This document shows positions 18,652-26,990 of a DNA stretch of 64,000 nucleotides, piece by piece (position 1 is the stretch's first letter; the number at the start of each line of letters is the position of its first letter). Below the pieces are notes generated by a model. It saw only the letters and a program-made list of their open reading frames with translations, did not search any database and was not told the DNA's origin. Made by a program: the position numbers and the translations under genes. This DNA comes from Pseudomonas fortuita. Its GTDB lineage: Bacteria > Pseudomonadota > Gammaproteobacteria > Pseudomonadales > Pseudomonadaceae. The stretch spans positions 4,381,501 to 4,445,500 of the forward strand of contig NZ_CP114035.2 of assembly GCF_026898135.2 (NCBI RefSeq). Direction: 5' to 3'.

Positions 18652-19605
18652 ATGCTCTCCACCCTGGCCAACACCCTGCGCAAGCGGGTCACTCAAGCGC
18701 TGCCCGGCAAACAGCCCAGCTACCGGATTTTCGATGTGCAACTGAAGCGGCGGATCGCGCTCAGCCCTTCGCTGACCCGCCTGGTGTTCAGCGGCCCGGA
18801 TGTTGCCGAAATGACCACATTGGCGCCGGACCAGCGGGTCAAGCTGCTGTTTCCCGCGCCCGACGGCTCACGGCCAAACCTGAGCAACGAGCGGCACTGG
18901 AAGGCTGCCCACAGCGCCTTGCCGGCAGACCAGCGCCCGCCCATGCGCACCTACACCATCCGCGCCCTGCGCCGCGAGGCGCTGGAAGTGGATATCGATT
19001 TCGTGCTGCATGGCGTCAACGGCCCCGCTTCGGCCTGGGCTACCCACGCGCAGGTGGGTGACAGCTTGCAGATGGTGGCGCCCAACCTGGCCTATGAGGG
19101 CGACACCGGTGGCTATGAATGGAAACCGCCACAGGGTGTGCGCAACATACTGTTGGTCGGTGACGAAACCGCGCTGCCGGCAATTGCCGGCATTCTTGAG
19201 CAACTGGCCGACGACCAGCTCGGATTGGCGGTGCAGGCATTCATCGAGGTACCGCTGGAGGCTGACTGCCTGCCTTTGCACCATGGCAGCGCCACCGACC
19301 TTCACTGGTTGCCCCGCGAGTTGCTCAATTGCGAGCATGGCCAGGCCATGCAGCATGCCGTGCGCGAACTGGCCAGCCTGCCGCAGGGGCAAGCCGCACC
19401 GCGAGTGAAGCTGGAAGAGGTGGATATCGATACACGGATACTGTGGGAGCAGGCCAGTAGCGCCAACAGTGCGTTTCATGCCTGGGTGGCAGGGGAATCG
19501 GCGACCGTCATGGATATTCGCCGCTACCTGATCAAGGAGCGCGGGTTGCCGCGCGAGTGCCTGACCTTGATGGGCTATTGGCGGGCCGGGCGGACCTTTG
19601 ATTGA
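18652..19605 (+). CDS. Siderophore-interacting protein, FAD/NAD(P)H ferric-siderophore reductase (SIP/ViuB family)
   Basis: This 317-residue cytoplasmic flavoprotein has the features of the SIP family: a flavin-binding RTYTIR motif near residue 103, a nucleotide-binding stretch LLVGDETALPAIAGIL near 165-180, and the C-terminal MGYWRxG signature that ends these proteins. Such enzymes reduce ferric siderophores with NAD(P)H to release Fe(II). It diverges from the NRPS operon and has its own perfect PvdS box, so it should be co-induced with pyoverdine synthesis. The ribosome site is weak (AGAAGG about 11 bases before the ATG), but the start fits family length. Whether it acts on pyoverdine or on a different imported siderophore cannot be told from sequence. 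Confidence 0.87.
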   Translation: MLSTLANTLRKRVTQALPGKQPSYRIFDVQLKRRIALSPSLTRLVFSGPDVAEMTTLAPDQRVKLLFPAPDGSRPNLSNERHWKAAHSALPADQRPPMRTYTIRALRREALEVDIDFVLHGVNGPASAWATHAQVGDSLQMVAPNLAYEGDTGGYEWKPPQGVRNILLVGDETALPAIAGILEQLADDQLGLAVQAFIEVPLEADCLPLHHGSATDLHWLPRELLNCEHGQAMQHAVRELASLPQGQAAPRVKLEEVDIDTRILWEQASSANSAFHAWVAGESATVMDIRRYLIKERGLPRECLTLMGYWRAGRTFD

Positions 19606-19911
19606 CTGGAACTAGCCGGGGGCGCTTTGCGCCTTTCGCCGGCAAGGCAGCCTCTATCACACAGGTGCGCGGGGTCAATGGCGACGAAGTGTTCAGTCTT
19701 CTGTAGGTGGGCACAGCAAGCTGTGCCGACAGGGATCAACGCCGGTGCACAGCTGGCGTCATGCGCATCCTGTTTGCTGCGCGACAGCGCAGCCCGGAAG
19801 GGCTGGGTGATCTCTCATGGAACACACTTTGATTGACTGATTTAGCGGTGACTTTGTGGGAGGCCACTCATCCCCTATAGGCTGCGCTGTCACGCAGAGA
19901 ACAGTGCCTGG

Positions 19912-19998
19912 TGTGGGAGCGGGCTTGTCCCGCGAAGCAGGCAACGCTGTGTATGGCACCGGCTTTGCCGGTGTTCGCGGGGCAAGCCCGCTCCCACA
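19912..19998. repeat. REPIN in first copy of the duplication
   Basis: Inverted pair of REP sequences: TGTGGGAGCGGGCTTGTCCC at the left arm and GCGGGGCAAGCCCGCTCCCA at the right, separated by about 37 bases holding a small GCACCGGCTTTGCCGGTG stem. Typical of P. putida REP elements. Confidence 0.9.
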
Positions 19999-20329
19999 AG
20001 TTGACGCCAAATCAATACGTTGTTCTATGAGAGCCGGGGGCGCTTTGCGCCTTTCGCCGGCAAGGCAGCTTCTATCAAACAGGTGCGCGGGGTCAATGGC
20101 GGTGAAGTGTTCACTCTTCTATACGTGGTCACAGCAAGCTGTGCCGACACGGATTAACGCCGGTGCACAGCTGGCGTCATCCGCATCCTGTTTGCTGCGC
20201 GACAGCGCAGCCCGGAAGGGCTGGGTGATCTCTCATGGAACACACTTTGATTGACTGATTTAGCGGTGACTTTGTGGGAGGCCACTCATCCCCTATAGGC
20301 TGCGCTGTCACGCGGAGAACAGTGCCTGG

Positions 20330-20416
20330 TGTGGGAGCGGGCTTGTCCCGCGAAGCAGGCAACGCTGTGTATGGCACCGGCTTTGCCGGTGTTCGCGGGG
20401 CAAGCCCGCTCCCACA
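20330..20416. repeat. REPIN in second copy of the duplication
   Basis: Same inverted REP pair as in the first copy, 418 bases downstream, apparently with no changes in the arms. Confidence 0.9.
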
Positions 20417-20442
20417 AGTTGACGCCAAATCAATACGTTGTT

Positions 20443-21906
20443 CTATGAGAGCGGGCTTGTCCCACGAACCCCGGCGCAGCCGGTGCCATGCACAGCGTTG
20501 CCTGCTTCGCGGGGCAAGCCCGCTCCCACAAGCGCCTCGGCAAAACGCTGCGCCACTTCATCAACCTGCTCGGCGCTGATGATCAGTGGCGGCAGGAAGC
20601 GCACCACTGCGCCATGCCGCCCGCCCAGTTCCAGGATCAGCCCGCGCTTCAGGCACTCACGCTGCACCTTGGCCGCCAGCTCGCGGTTGGCCAGCGGATG
20701 ACCCAAGGCATCCGTTCTGCCCTGCGGGTCCACCAACTCGACCCCCAGCATCAAGCCACGCCCGCGAACATCACCCAGTTGCGGATAATCGCGCTGCAAC
20801 TGCAGCAGGTGCTGGCGCAAACGCTGCCCCATGGCCTCGGCATGCTCGGCCAGGCGATGCTCGACCAGGTAGTTGATGACCGCCGACCCCGCGGCCATGG
20901 CCATCTGGTTGCCACGGAAGGTACCGGCATGCGCACCCGGCTTCCAGGTATCCAGCCAGTCGCGGTACACCACCACCGCCAGCGGCAGGCTGCCGCCAAT
21001 GGCCTTGGACAAGGTGACCACGTCCGGCACGATGCCGGCATGTTCGAAGGCGAACATGCGCCCGGTGCGGGCAAAGCCGCTCTGGATCTCGTCGATGATC
21101 AGCGCAACGCCGGCCTGCTCGGTAATACGGCGGACCCCTTTGAGCCATTCGATATCGGCCGGGATCACACCACCCTCGCCCTGCACCACCTCAAGGATCA
21201 CTGCCGCCGGCAGAGGCACGCCGCTTTCCGGGTCGAGCAGCAGGTTTTCCAGGTAATGCAGGTTGGCCCTGACCCCTGCTTCACCGCCCAGGCCGAAGGG
21301 GCAGCGGTAGTCGTAGGGGTACGGCATGAACTGCACGCCGTTGCCGAGCAAGGCGCCCAGCGGCTGCTTCGGCCCGTTGCTGCCCATCAGGTTCAACGCG
21401 CCCTGGCTCATGCCGTGGTAGGCGCCATGGAAGGCCAGCACAGTGCTCCGGCCGGTGGCCGTGCGCACCAGCTTGAGCGCCGCCTCCACGGCATCAGTGC
21501 CGGTCGGGCCGCAGAACTGTACCTTGGCCTCGCGGCGCAGCGCCTCGGGCAGAATGCCGAACAGGTCCTGGACGAAGCGGTCCTTCACCGGCGTGGTCAG
21601 GTCCAGGGTATGCAAGGGCAGCTCATCGGCCAGCACACGCTGGATCGCCTCGACCACCACCGGGTGGTTGTGGCCCAACGCAAGCGTGCCGGCGCCCGCC
21701 AGGCAGTCGATGAACTGGCGGCCTTCAACATCCTCCACATAGATGCCACGGGCGCGCTTGAGCGCCAGCGGAATACGCCGCGGGTAGCTGCGGGCATTGG
21801 ACTCCTGCTGTTGCTGGCGTTGCAGCAGGGGGGATTCGGTAAACTCGTACAAAGGTTGCGACGCGCTGACCGGTGCAACCTGGGCAAGGCTGGAAGCGGT
21901 GGACAT
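20443..21906 (-). CDS. pvdH: Diaminobutyrate--2-oxoglutarate aminotransferase, C-terminus extended through a REPIN
   Basis: A class III PLP-dependent aminotransferase of 487 residues. It should convert aspartate semialdehyde to L-2,4-diaminobutyrate, which PvdL's last module incorporates. Visible marks are LAGAGTLALGHNHPVV near 70-85, the pyrophosphate-site region CGPTGTDAVEAALKL, the IIDEIQSGFARTG block with the cofactor-contacting Asp, and TLSKAIGGS with the Schiff-base lysine. The start is ATG 21904-21906 with GAGGA upstream, behind a perfect PvdS box. The last 28 codons (20446-20529) coincide with a REPIN and read VGAGLPREAGNAVHGTG and on. This is repeat-encoded sequence, not family sequence; the conserved protein ends at about FAEAL. 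The core fold looks intact, so the enzyme is probably active. Confidence 0.93.
   Translation of the reverse strand: MSTASSLAQVAPVSASQPLYEFTESPLLQRQQQQESNARSYPRRIPLALKRARGIYVEDVEGRQFIDCLAGAGTLALGHNHPVVVEAIQRVLADELPLHTLDLTTPVKDRFVQDLFGILPEALRREAKVQFCGPTGTDAVEAALKLVRTATGRSTVLAFHGAYHGMSQGALNLMGSNGPKQPLGALLGNGVQFMPYPYDYRCPFGLGGEAGVRANLHYLENLLLDPESGVPLPAAVILEVVQGEGGVIPADIEWLKGVRRITEQAGVALIIDEIQSGFARTGRMFAFEHAGIVPDVVTLSKAIGGSLPLAVVVYRDWLDTWKPGAHAGTFRGNQMAMAAGSAVINYLVEHRLAEHAEAMGQRLRQHLLQLQRDYPQLGDVRGRGLMLGVELVDPQGRTDALGHPLANRELAAKVQRECLKRGLILELGGRHGAVVRFLPPLIISAEQVDEVAQRFAEALVGAGLPREAGNAVHGTGCAGVRGTSPLS
20447..20530. repeat. REPIN inside the 3' end of pvdH
   Basis: Left arm GAGCGGGCTTGTCCCACGAA and right arm TTCGCGGGGCAAGCCCGCTC with a CCGGCGCAGCCGG-type stem between. 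It starts directly at the end of the 418-bp tandem duplication and supplies the final codons of pvdH. Confidence 0.88.
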
Positions 21907-21952
21907 GGGTAAATCCTCGCAAGCAAGCGAATGGGCAGTTATCGCTTGAAAA

Positions 21953-21976
21953 ACGCTTGAGTGCCGGGAGGATTTA
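21953..21976 (-). promoter_or_regulatory. PvdS iron-starvation box for pvdH
   Basis: On the minus strand, TAAAT (21976-21972), 16 bases, CGT (21955-21953). Exact consensus, 46 bases upstream of the pvdH ATG. Confidence 0.86.
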
Positions 21977-22010
21977 GCGGTTGTTACTGGATTTTACTTT
22001 GCCTGCACCG

Positions 22011-22102
22011 GCCTCTTCGCGGGTGAACCCGCTCCCACAGGAATCGCACCGCTCTTGAAGCCTGTGCAGTACCTGTGGGAGCGGGTTCACCCGCGAAGAG
22101 GC
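22011..22102. repeat. REPIN with perfect 30-base arms
   Basis: Arms 22011-22040 and 22073-22102 are exact reverse complements (core TTCGCGGGTGAACCCGCTCC). It lies between the pvdH promoter and the 3' end of the histidine kinase gene, where it may also stop transcription of the kinase operon. Confidence 0.92.
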
Positions 22103-22120
22103 CCGCCCAGCCGATAAACA

Positions 22121-23443
22121 TCAATGCCCGGATCGCGCCGGTACTTGCAAGAGCACCCGCAACCCATCGCTACGGCTGTCAAAGCGCAGGCTACCCGCAC
22201 ACCGCTGCACGATCGCCTGGACAATCGCCAACCCCAACCCGCAGCCGCCACTCTGCCCATTGCGCCAGAAGCGCTCGGTCAGGTGCTCAAGGTCGCCTTC
22301 GGCAATCCCTGGCCCGTGGTCGCGCACCATGAAGCCCACCTGGCCGTCGGCCATCTGCACCTCCAGCTCCACCGCCTCATCGCCGCCATGGCGCAATGCG
22401 TTGTCCAGCAGGTTGCGCAGCGCGGCCACCGCCAACGGTGCGGGCATGCCCAGGTAGATTTGCGTGGCTTCTTCAGGCAGACGCAGCACGATGCGGCGGT
22501 TGTCACCCCCACCGGCATCCTGCACCGCCTGGCGGGCCACCTGCTCGGCGCTGCACTGCACCCCATCCTCGAACGACAGGCTGCCTTCCACCCGCGCCAG
22601 CATCAGCAACTGCTCCAGCGTGCGGTGCATGCGGTCGGTGCCCTGCTCGGCATGCTCCAGCGCCTGCTCGCGCACCGCGCCATCGGTCATGCGTGCCACC
22701 TGCAGGTGGGTCTTGATGGCGGTCAGCGGGCTGCGCAATTCATGGGCCGCATCGTCGGTCAGGCGCCGCTCGCGCTCGAGGGTCTGGGCTATACGCAGGA
22801 ACAGCTGGTTCTGGGTTTCCAGCAAGGGCTGCAACTCGCTGGGCATGCCCGCCACCTGCAAGGGTTCGACACTGTCCGCGCGCCTACGGCGCAACGCGTC
22901 GCGCATGCGGTTGAGCGGCTCCAGGCCCTTGCCCAGGCCAATCCACAACAGCCCCAGGCTGCCGAGCAGGGCCATCAGCACGGGCGCCGAAGCGGCCAGC
23001 AGGATCGACTGGTTCAGCGCCTCGCGCTCCATGTGCCGGTCGGCAGTGGTGATGCGCACATCACCATGGTTGTAGGTGAAGGTGCGCCACAGGGCATCGT
23101 CGATGGTCTGGTCACGGAAGCCACTGCGCTCGTCGTCCATGGCGCCATCGTGCTTATGGTTGCTGGCAAGGATCTCGCCACGCAGCGAACTGACCTGGCA
23201 GGCCATGCCGTCCGGCACACTGAACTGGTCGGCGGAAAAGTGCGCCTCCCCGCCCTTGGCAGTCAGGGGTTGCGGCAACTGGTCGATCAGGCCGGCGACC
23301 ATGCGCGCCGAGGCTACCAGACGCTGGTCGAGGGAAAACATCATCTGCTGGCGCAGGTCACGCAGCATCCACGCCGCGGCCAGCGCCCAGATGATCACGA
23401 AAGCGCTGCCCAGAATCAGGCTCAGGCGTACCCGCAGGCTCAT
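22121..23443 (-). CDS. Two-component sensor histidine kinase (QseC-like architecture)
   Basis: A 440-residue membrane kinase. One transmembrane helix lies near residues 7-27, a periplasmic domain of about 120 residues follows, and a second helix lies near 147-170 (LLAASAPVLMALLGSLGLLW). The H-box DDAAHELRSPLTAIKTH holds the phosphorylated His, and the catalytic ATPase end contains DNALRHGG (N box) and DHGPGIAEGD / GGCGLGLAIV (G boxes). The start codon overlaps the response-regulator stop by 4 bases, so the two are translationally coupled. The signal is unknown; family members sense cations, antimicrobial peptides or quinone-like signals. Placement beside pvdH does not by itself imply iron sensing, and no PvdS box serves it. 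Confidence 0.92.
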   Translation of the reverse strand: MSLRVRLSLILGSAFVIIWALAAAWMLRDLRQQMMFSLDQRLVASARMVAGLIDQLPQPLTAKGGEAHFSADQFSVPDGMACQVSSLRGEILASNHKHDGAMDDERSGFRDQTIDDALWRTFTYNHGDVRITTADRHMEREALNQSILLAASAPVLMALLGSLGLLWIGLGKGLEPLNRMRDALRRRRADSVEPLQVAGMPSELQPLLETQNQLFLRIAQTLERERRLTDDAAHELRSPLTAIKTHLQVARMTDGAVREQALEHAEQGTDRMHRTLEQLLMLARVEGSLSFEDGVQCSAEQVARQAVQDAGGGDNRRIVLRLPEEATQIYLGMPAPLAVAALRNLLDNALRHGGDEAVELEVQMADGQVGFMVRDHGPGIAEGDLEHLTERFWRNGQSGGCGLGLAIVQAIVQRCAGSLRFDSRSDGLRVLLQVPARSGH

Positions 23444-24123
23444 GAGGCGGCCTCCTCCGGGGCCTGCGCAGGGCCCAGCCGATAACCCAGGCCACGCACG
23501 GTCTCGACAATGCCGTTGCCCAGCTTGCGCCGCAGGTGGTGGATATGCACGTTCAGGGCGTTGCTTTCGACTTCATCGCTGAAGCCGTATACGCAATCTT
23601 TAAGCTGTTCACTGGACAGCACCCGCCCGGGGTTTTGCAGCAACGCCTGGAGCAAGGCCTGCTCACGGCGGGACAGGTCGACCGATTGGCCGGCCAGGGT
23701 CGCCTCGCAGCTGCTCGGGTCATAGCGCAACGGCCCGTGCTCGATCACATTCACCGCCCGCCCGGCCACCCGCCGCAGCAGGGTATGCAGGCGAGCGGCC
23801 AGCTCGCGCAGGTCGAACGGCTTGAGCAGGTAGTCATCGGCGCCGGCCTGCAGGCCATCGACGCGGTCGGTGACGGCATCGCGGGCCGTGAGTACCAGCA
23901 CTGGCAGGTCCACACCCTGCTGGCGCAGGCGGCGCAGCAGCTTGAGGCCGTCTTCGTCGGGCAGGCCGAGGTCGAGGATCATCACGTCGAACTGCGCGGC
24001 CTGCAACATCGCCCGCGCAGCGGCGGCGTTGCCCACCCGGTCCACGGTCAGGCCCTGGGCGGTGAGGCCGGCGCAGATGCCGGCGGCGATCAGGTCGTCG
24101 TCCTCGCAGAGCAGAACGTGCAT
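23440..24123 (-). CDS. Two-component response regulator, OmpR/PhoB family
   Basis: This 227-residue regulator starts at ATG 24123 (MHVLLCEDDD); a further in-frame ATG at 24159 would add 12 unconserved residues. The receiver domain shows the acidic pair EDD near residue 8, phospho-acceptor Asp in MILDLGLPDEDG near residue 51, and the conserved Thr and Lys in LTARDAVTD and LLKPFD. A winged-helix DNA-binding domain follows, ending with VHIHHLRRKLGNGIVETVRGLGYRL. The gene lies directly upstream of, and overlaps, the sensor kinase. Targets cannot be predicted from this window. Confidence 0.93.
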   Translation of the reverse strand: MHVLLCEDDDLIAAGICAGLTAQGLTVDRVGNAAAARAMLQAAQFDVMILDLGLPDEDGLKLLRRLRQQGVDLPVLVLTARDAVTDRVDGLQAGADDYLLKPFDLRELAARLHTLLRRVAGRAVNVIEHGPLRYDPSSCEATLAGQSVDLSRREQALLQALLQNPGRVLSSEQLKDCVYGFSDEVESNALNVHIHHLRRKLGNGIVETVRGLGYRLGPAQAPEEAAS

Positions 24124-24242
24124 GGTGGGGCTCCCGGAGTGGTGTGGCTGGCATTGCACCTTGGGCGGATTAAGGGGGCATTATGGACCTTTGTGGGTGG
24201 GTCAGGGTGTTCGTCTTGGGTGCAGTGGTGAGCACCAGGGCC

Positions 24243-24806
24243 CTACATCAACCCCTGTGGCGTATCGACATCCAGCAACACCCCGGCATCTGCCAGTTCG
24301 ATCACCACACAACTGCCCCGATTGGCCTGCACCACCGAGCGCGCCCCTTCATCGCCGGACAATTGCCCCAGCGCAGGCCAGAAATCACGCCCGAACATCA
24401 CCGGATGCCCCTGCTGCCCCGCATGGCGTGGCAACACGATGGTCGAAGCCGCGGCCGCTGCGGCCAGTTGGCGCAAGGTTGCCGACTCGATCCACGGCAT
24501 GTCACCCAGCAAAATGGCCACTGCCTGGGCATGGCTGTCGAGCAAAGACCGAGCGCCGGCCGCCAGGCTGTGCCCCATGCCCGCGGCCGCTTGATGGCTG
24601 ATGATTACCTGGCAATCGGGGGGCACGCCAAAATCCTCGGCCCGCTCACCTGCGCGCAATACCACGCGCACATCATCGAACACCGCCCGGGCTCGCTCCA
24701 CGCTATGCGCCAGCAAGCTGCGGCCATCGGCCAGGGTGGCCCGGCGCTTGTCGGAACCGAAACGCGTACCGCGCCCTGCCGCCAGCACCAGGGCCACCAC
24801 GCTCAC
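24243..24806 (-). CDS. mocA: MobA-like NTP transferase, molybdenum cofactor cytidylyltransferase (MocA type)
   Basis: This 187-residue protein begins with the nucleotidyltransferase loop LVLAAGRGTRFGSDKR, carries the metal-binding segment LLGDMPWI near residue 97, and has the RHAGQQGHPVMFG segment typical of MocA-like proteins. These enzymes transfer CMP to molybdopterin to make the cytosine-dinucleotide cofactor used by xanthine-oxidase-family enzymes. It overlaps the XdhC-family gene by 4 bases and is the last gene of the molybdo-hydroxylase operon, which supports a role in maturing that enzyme. The nucleotide choice (CTP rather than GTP) is inferred from family and context. Confidence 0.85.
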   Translation of the reverse strand: MSVVALVLAAGRGTRFGSDKRRATLADGRSLLAHSVERARAVFDDVRVVLRAGERAEDFGVPPDCQVIISHQAAAGMGHSLAAGARSLLDSHAQAVAILLGDMPWIESATLRQLAAAAAASTIVLPRHAGQQGHPVMFGRDFWPALGQLSGDEGARSVVQANRGSCVVIELADAGVLLDVDTPQGLM

Positions 24807-25774
24807 AGCGCCACCCGCGCAATGCCGTTGCGCACCCGCAGGATATCGGCCAACACCGCCAGTGCGATCTCGGCCGGGGTCTTGCTGCCCAGGTTGAGGC
24901 CGATCGGGGCATGGATGCGGCCCAATTCCACTTCACCCAGGCCGCCGATGCGCTGCAAGCGCTCACGGCGCTTGTCGGAGGTCACCCGGGAGCCCATCAC
25001 GCCAATGTAGAAAGCCTCGGTACGCACCGCTTCAAGCATCGCCAGGTCGTCGATCTTCGGGTCGTGGGTCAAAGCCACCACCGCCGTGTCGGCATGGCAA
25101 CCGCCATGGTGGATAAACTCCGAAGGCAACTCGCGGCGCACTTCAACGCCGTCCAGCCGCACGCCATCCAGCACTTCGTCCCGCGGCTCGCAAAGGATGA
25201 CTTCAAACCCCATGCCTTTGCCGAACTCGGCACAAAAATGCGCCACGCTGGAATAGCCGGCCAGCAGCAGGCGCTGGGCCGCGCCGACACGCAAGCGAAC
25301 ACAGGCTGCTTCCCGCTCGACGCGTGGTCCCTGGGAAGGGTCATCGGCCAGATGGCGGGTACCTTCGGGCAAGCTCACTTCACGCAGCACCCGGCGCTGG
25401 CCCTGCAGCGCGCTTTCCATCTCACGCAGGTGCGCCTGCACCTCGCACTCGGCCGGCAGGTTCTCCACCAGCACTTCAAGCACACCGCCACACGGCAAGC
25501 GGACACTCGAACGCGGGTCGCTGCCATCGCCGTAACGCACGATGGCAACCGGCTCCGGGAATTCACCCAGGGCCACGCGTTCGAGAAAGTCGTCTTCGAC
25601 ACAGCCACCGGACAGCGACCCCAGCCACTGGCCACTGGCATTGACAGCCAGCAGCGAGCCCGGCGCACGCGGCGCCGAGCCATAGGTGGCCAGCACCGTG
25701 CACAACCACACACGTTGCCCGTTGCACGACCACTGCAAGGCCTGACGAATCACCTGTAGATCGAGATGTTGCAC
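24803..25774 (-). CDS. XdhC/CoxI-family molybdoenzyme maturation factor
   Basis: This 323-residue protein has both XdhC halves. The N-terminal part has YGSAPRAPGS near residue 30 and LSGGCVEDDF near 53. A C-terminal Rossmann-like domain carries RLLLAGYSSVAHFCAEFGKGMGFEV and the GVMGSRVTSDKRRERL signature. XdhC proteins bind molybdenum cofactor and deliver it, after sulfuration, to xanthine-dehydrogenase-type apoenzymes. It starts two bases after the cytochrome c gene stop and overlaps mocA, so the five genes read as one operon. Confidence 0.9.
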   Translation of the reverse strand: MQHLDLQVIRQALQWSCNGQRVWLCTVLATYGSAPRAPGSLLAVNASGQWLGSLSGGCVEDDFLERVALGEFPEPVAIVRYGDGSDPRSSVRLPCGGVLEVLVENLPAECEVQAHLREMESALQGQRRVLREVSLPEGTRHLADDPSQGPRVEREAACVRLRVGAAQRLLLAGYSSVAHFCAEFGKGMGFEVILCEPRDEVLDGVRLDGVEVRRELPSEFIHHGGCHADTAVVALTHDPKIDDLAMLEAVRTEAFYIGVMGSRVTSDKRRERLQRIGGLGEVELGRIHAPIGLNLGSKTPAEIALAVLADILRVRNGIARVAL

Positions 25775-25776
25775 GT

Positions 25777-26988
25777 TTACTCCGCCTTCAGCTCGGCGAG
25801 CTGCTGTACCTTCAGGTCACCGGGCAGTCCACCCCACGCCTGGCGCAGGTAGTTGACCATATCCGTCACCTGCTGGTCATCCAGCTTGTCGGCAAAGCCT
25901 GGCATTGGCTGCATGCGTTCAAAGCCGGTGAACTGCTGTTCACGAATACCTTCGAGGATGACCTTGACCAGGTTGCGCGAGTCACCCTGGCGCAGCACGG
26001 TGTTGCCCTGCATGGCCACGGCGATGTGCGGCTTGCCCTCGCCGTCGACACCATGGCAGCCGGCGCAGACGTTCAGGTACTGCTGGTGGCCGCGCTTGGC
26101 GCTGTCGCTCATCTGCTCCAGGGCAACTGCCTGGATGGCCTTGGCCGGCGGTGGCTGGTCGCCCAGCAGGTAAGTGGCCATGGCCGCCAGGTCTGCGTCT
26201 TCCAGGTGTTGGGTGCTGTGGTGCACCACCGGGAACATCTCGTTGAACATGCTGCCCTGGGCACTGATGCCGTGCTTGAGGAAGGTGGTCAGGTCTGGCT
26301 GGGTCCAGCCGCGTTCGGCCAGGTCCTGGGCCAGCAGGCTCGGCGCCAGGTAGCCGCCAAGCAAGCCACCGGTCAGGCGCTGGTCCTGCTGCAGCGCGCC
26401 GATGGGATTGCGCGGGGTATGGCATTCGCCGCAATGGCCCATGACCTCGACCATGTACTGGCCACGCTGCCAGGCCGGGCTTTTGCCTTCGGTTGGCTGC
26501 AACTGCACGCTCTTGCCATACAGCATGTTCCAGCCACTCAGGCCCATCCGCACATTGAACGGGAAGCGCAACGCGGTCTGCGGTGCCGGGCGGTTGATCG
26601 GCGGGATGGTCATCAGGTAGGCGAGGATCGCGTCCGAATCTTCACGCTTGATCAGGTGGTACGAGGTGTAAGGCATCGCCGGATACAGATTGGCGCCGTC
26701 CTTGCGCTTGCCCTCGGTGACTGCGGCGAAGAACTCGTCGGCGCTGTAGTTGCCGATGCCGTATTGCTTGTCCGGGGTGATGTTGCTGCCGTAAATGGTG
26801 CCAAACGGCGAATGAATCGGCAGCCCGCCAGCATACGGCGCGCCGCCTTCGGCAGTATGGCAGGCCATGCAGTCGGCCGCGCGTGCCAGGTATTCACCGC
26901 GCTTGACCTGGGCCTCGTCGGCCGCCAGGGCAAACGAACTGACGGCCAGACCCAGTGCCAACGCCCATGCGCTACGTACAAAGCCCAT
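25777..26988 (-). CDS. Periplasmic tri-haem cytochrome c subunit of molybdo-hydroxylase
   Basis: This 403-residue protein starts at ATG 26988 with GGAGGG just before it; the extra upstream open frame lies in the 2Fe-2S gene. A signal peptide (MGFVRSAWALALGLAVSSFA, ending near LAADE) directs it to the periplasm. Three haem-attachment motifs are visible: CMACH near residue 39, CGECH near the middle and CAGCH near 310. The arrangement matches the cytochrome subunits paired with membrane-associated dehydrogenases and with nicotinate/isoquinoline-type hydroxylases. It probably passes electrons from the 2Fe-2S subunit to the respiratory chain. In some relatives this module is fused to the large subunit; here it is separate. 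Confidence 0.92.
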   Translation of the reverse strand: MGFVRSAWALALGLAVSSFALAADEAQVKRGEYLARAADCMACHTAEGGAPYAGGLPIHSPFGTIYGSNITPDKQYGIGNYSADEFFAAVTEGKRKDGANLYPAMPYTSYHLIKREDSDAILAYLMTIPPINRPAPQTALRFPFNVRMGLSGWNMLYGKSVQLQPTEGKSPAWQRGQYMVEVMGHCGECHTPRNPIGALQQDQRLTGGLLGGYLAPSLLAQDLAERGWTQPDLTTFLKHGISAQGSMFNEMFPVVHHSTQHLEDADLAAMATYLLGDQPPPAKAIQAVALEQMSDSAKRGHQQYLNVCAGCHGVDGEGKPHIAVAMQGNTVLRQGDSRNLVKVILEGIREQQFTGFERMQPMPGFADKLDDQQVTDMVNYLRQAWGGLPGDLKVQQLAELKAE

Positions 26989-26990
26989 GC

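Larger units (their letters stand above)
19614..20449. repeat. Tandem direct duplication of a 418-bp unit (19614-20031 and 20032-20449)
   Basis: Two head-to-tail copies with an exact period of 418 bases, about a dozen differences between them by eye (roughly 97 percent identical). Each contains a GC-rich stem near its start, a palindromic ACAGCAAGCTGTGCCGAC-type segment, the motif GCGACAGCGCAGCCCGGAAG, and a complete REPIN near its end. The unit fills the whole gap between the reductase and pvdH. No convincing gene is seen in it. Confidence 0.9.

Noticed and set aside
19759..20428. Two near-identical 83-codon minus-strand frames, one in each copy of the 418-bp duplication
   Set aside because: They read through REPINs (SGLAPRTPAKPV...), lack ribosome sites, and are identical only because the DNA is duplicated.
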